Assembly: GCA_024643485.1 (NCBI GenBank)
Contig: JAHEMU010000120.1
Coordinates: 1 to 7,676 of the forward strand
Length of the DNA: 7,676 bases
Origin: Cytophagales bacterium
GTDB lineage: Bacteria > Bacteroidota > Bacteroidia > Cytophagales > Cyclobacteriaceae
Reading direction: 5' to 3'
Shown here: piece after piece, positions 6,701 through 7,676 of the stretch
Layout of the letters: the number at the start of each line of letters is the position of its first letter
Position numbering within the stretch: position 1 is the stretch's first letter
Position numbers and translations under genes: made by a program
The notes under the pieces: model-generated
What the model was told of the DNA's origin: nothing
Database searches by the model: none
The model's input: only the letters and a program-made list of their open reading frames with translations

Positions 6701-7676
6701 AGTGGTTACTGTAACGACGCGCAAACATCAATTTCTACACTCACTTTGCATTATCGGCCTTTGCTATCTACTGATTATAGCACTATAGAAATACCGCTCC
6801 CAAGTGAAAACACCATCGCTTATAGTATGAATGAAGATTTGTTAGATGCGATGGGTTTAGAATACTACCTTGCCGCATCCGATGAATTTGGAAACACTAC
6901 CGAAACGGATCATTATCTGGTATATCGTAAATTAATAGACATTCATTTACCCCCATTGAAAATTGGGAATAATGTGGAAGATTATAACTTATTTTCAATT
7001 CCATATCAATTAAATCCAACTCAAATAAACCAACAAATTCAGATACCTTATAATCCTAGGACTTGGAGGTTATTTGGATATTCCAATTCCGATTTTCAAG
7101 AGTACACCCATGGACTCAATAATTTTGAAATGGGTCATGGATATTGGCTAATACAAACTGAAGATCTTAATATATCGTTTCACAACGGCACTGTTTTTCC
7201 ATTAAATCCTATCAATGACTTTCAACTACCGATATCCGAAGGTTGGAATCTGATTGGCAATCCTTATCCATTTACCATCGACTGGATGGAGGTAAAAGAA
7301 GCCAGTGGTGAACTCACCAAAATAAGTAATTTGTTTATGTATAATGGCGGATTTTCTGAAAGCATCGAATTGCCTGCTTATGGTGCTGGTTTTGTATTTA
7401 TAGATGCAGGAAGTCCCTTAAAATTAATCTTCCCAGCTAAGCCCTCTAATGCATTGCGTATTGAACAAACCGCTTCCAACGTAATCGACGAAGAACATTG
7501 GAATTTAACTTTAACTCTTCAAAGCAAACAGTTAAAAAACGAAATTTATCAAATTGGGGTGAACTCGAAAGCAACAAACGGAATGGATTATATGGATTTA
7601 TCTACACTTCCGTTGTTGGAAGACATGGCGAGTATTGAATTTCATTTACTAAACAGCTCGAATAAACTAATAAAAG
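3764..7676 (+). CDS. Giant exported FG-GAP/VCBS repeat protein with two fibronectin-III-like domains, open at right edge
   Basis: This probable cell-surface or secreted adhesion or binding protein shows 1304 codons without a stop before the window ends. Residues 1-19 are a signal peptide (Arg3, Leu-rich core, cleavage at GFA/Q). Seven DxDxDG-type repeats lie at 41-344, then a fibronectin-III-like domain at about 366-473 (YYWSVQAIDG, then GEQTF). Seven more repeats lie at 499-813, followed by a second such domain at about 841-950 (EYFWKVASFD, then EEQTF). After NFPPDL comes a roughly 130-residue beta region, then a module with MGHGYWLIQ (1123-1131) and GWNLIGNPYP (1160-1169). Such modules commonly precede the C-terminal sorting domain of T9SS cargo, but that domain is not in view. 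The ATG at 3764 is chosen because it opens the signal peptide, and no Shine-Dalgarno is visible. It has no catalytic domain that I can see. The ligand, and export by T9SS, are inference. Confidence 0.92.
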   Translation, partial: MSRLLLLFGLFCFSSVGFAQFSKVNINELESGGRPIPSWGDYDNDGDLDVLIVGNYDTETKTSIYNYNNGSFTEVFVGLLPNVENGNAIWTDVNGDNLLDILIAGNDGTFLITRVYSNTGSTFIETNIGEFTGISSPILMSHDYNNDGKQDLFIMGNTLSTPFTGLYYHTNNGYILKKSDFSVGNDALSLDFDSDGDIDIVINNGSSVIFYINESGEFNTTSSGQIPGTTYGDISMGHFDNDGLPDLAISGSFNTKIYRNTGSGFELINTTAQIPSVTYSQLSWNDYTNNGKYELLLTGFVTGDITRLYEWNGTIYSEIFSNQFTPQSHAFVAPADFDADGDLDVLISSAWVTNLYGNSNVSTNNPPTPPNSDFSVMRNGRIFEFSWGTAVDDHSSSSILSYNIRIGTTPGGAEILAPLSNLTDGHNLLPKHGNCSNKRSFSIKDLSEGTYYWSVQAIDGTFSAGMWSGEQTFTLSSDFTEIYSGNFAPMKDSGVRWVDFNNDGQNDLIFSGNFNDQPTAKLYLNTGTGFTPSSQPNLLGTIHPSIEFSDFDKNGETDIIIAGEGNPFTVYLNQSGTLLASSLYNPLNLELKNGGIIAEDLDANGEIDFVLSGFNTTTPITKIFYHNSEGWVNSADLGINMGGKLSRHQQNSDGFVDIIVSENNTNAISPFTAVIAKGSSFFDDYGFAASINNTYGYLFSANFNSDLERELIISGYYEGQEGVFLLTYHSETLQYELLAPRISDIIGSIDAGDFDNDGDLDLIITGSSASETFATRIFENIEGDFEEVYPALPIQVSNGEAKWGDVDNDGDLDIVITGNSEAGPISKIYRNDLNQLNSVPNPPQNLTSTIKTHESQYQDSVIISWDRGSDIETPNSTLSYAVFLGTTSNNYDLLQIPLNSNGQTTIQSADRFLTDSLRIFTQLPYGEYFWKVASFDAAFKLSALSEEQTFVYKDNFPPDLWVNNDPVSYFESSTNTMLISGYCNDAQTSISTLTLHYRPLLSTDYSTIEIPLPSENTIAYSMNEDLLDAMGLEYYLAASDEFGNTTETDHYLVYRKLIDIHLPPLKIGNNVEDYNLFSIPYQLNPTQINQQIQIPYNPRTWRLFGYSNSDFQEYTHGLNNFEMGHGYWLIQTEDLNISFHNGTVFPLNPINDFQLPISEGWNLIGNPYPFTIDWMEVKEASGELTKISNLFMYNGGFSESIELPAYGAGFVFIDAGSPLKLIFPAKPSNALRIEQTASNVIDEEHWNLTLTLQSKQLKNEIYQIGVNSKATNGMDYMDLSTLPLLEDMASIEFHLLNSSNKLIK
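3836..4855 (+). repeat. First block of seven FG-GAP/VCBS repeats (predicted seven-bladed beta-propeller)
   Basis: Within the giant protein, calcium-loop-like nonapeptides begin at residues 41 (DYDNDGDLD), 92 (DVNGDNLLD), 143 (DYNNDGKQD), 191 (DFDSDGDID), 238 (HFDNDGLPD), 286 (DYTNNGKYE) and 336 (DFDADGDLD). Spacing is 47-51 residues. Most are followed by a hydrophobic strand ending in Gly, such as ILIAG, LFIMG, LAISG or LLLTG. The sixth copy is degenerate: it ends in Glu and has Asn in place of Asp at position 5. The second is also atypical, with Gly at position 4. In integrin alpha chains such loops sit one per propeller blade and bind calcium; that this block forms one closed propeller is inference. 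Confidence 0.82.
4859..5182 (+). other. Region encoding the first fibronectin-III-like domain
   Basis: Residues about 366-473 of the giant protein begin after a Pro-rich hinge (NNPPTPPNS). They show strand patterns FEFSWGTAVDD, LSYNIRIGTTPGG, a GHNLLP and HGNCSN turn, then GTYYWSVQAIDG and MWSGEQTF. This matches the usual fibronectin-III pattern of a W in an early strand and a YYWSV-type late strand. It carries one Cys (in HGNCSN). It appears to act as a rigid spacer between the two repeat blocks. The boundaries are approximate. Confidence 0.75.
5189..6277 (+). repeat. Second block of seven FG-GAP/VCBS repeats (predicted seven-bladed beta-propeller)
   Basis: Calcium-loop-like nonapeptides begin at residues 499 (DFNNDGQND), 550 (DFDKNGETD), 600 (DLDANGEID), 649 (QQNSDGFVD), 702 (NFNSDLERE), 753 (DFDNDGDLD) and 805 (DVDNDGDLD), 49-53 residues apart. 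The trailing strands are LIFSG, IIIAG, FVLSG, IIVSE, LIISG, LIITG and IVITG. Copies four and five have lost acidic ligand positions, and copy five also lacks the Gly. They keep the spacing and the following strand, so they read as worn blades rather than missing ones. That the block folds as one propeller is inference from repeat count and period. Confidence 0.82.
6284..6613 (+). other. Region encoding the second fibronectin-III-like domain
   Basis: Residues about 841-950 start with NPPQNL, then show VIISWDRGSDIE, LSYAVFLGTTSNN, a linker, and GEYFWKVASFDAAF and SEEQTF. The order of elements repeats that of the first fibronectin-III-like domain (SW...D, LSY, LGTT or IGTT, YFWKV or YYWSV, EEQTF or GEQTF). 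Propeller plus fibronectin-III therefore looks like one duplicated unit. It is followed by NFPPDL, which opens another beta-rich segment. Confidence 0.75.

Overview
The window is AT-rich chromosomal DNA. It most likely comes from a member of the Bacteroidota (Cytophagales or Flavobacteriia-like, probably free-living or marine). The support is protein style rather than any marker gene: a PlsC-family acyltransferase with an NHPSAFLDP motif, a secreted M28 peptidase, and a very long exported protein made of FG-GAP/VCBS repeats and fibronectin-III-like modules. None of the starts has a recognisable Shine-Dalgarno sequence, which is also usual in this phylum. No rRNA, tRNA, CRISPR array, insertion sequence, phage gene or origin was seen.

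Layout. (1) Positions 1-1202, minus strand: a membrane-associated glycerophospholipid acyltransferase, cut off at its C-terminus by the window edge and apparently starting at a TTG codon. (2) Positions 1203-1355: a 153-bp divergent intergenic region that must hold both promoters. (3) Positions 1356-2909, plus strand: a complete secreted M28 metallopeptidase of the carboxypeptidase Q type, closed by a strong hairpin and T-run terminator at 2932-2968. (4) Positions 3056-7676, plus strand: a probable two-gene operon with a 6-bp gap. Its first gene encodes a small exported two-domain beta protein (233 aa). Its second encodes a giant exported protein (at least 1304 residues visible, open at the right edge).

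The giant protein is the most interesting item. By reading the frame through I count fourteen DxDxDG-like calcium-loop repeats about 50 residues apart. They fall into two blocks of exactly seven, each followed by a fibronectin-III-like domain. This suggests two tandem seven-bladed, integrin-alpha-like beta-propellers. A further beta-rich region with GHGYW and WNLIGNP motifs follows, resembling the region before the sorting domain in type IX secretion (T9SS) cargo. The sorting domain itself would lie outside the window, so T9SS export is an inference. The small upstream protein may be a partner of the giant one. The acyltransferase (membrane lipid synthesis) and the peptidase (periplasmic peptide breakdown) look like ordinary housekeeping or accessory genes with no evident link to the operon.
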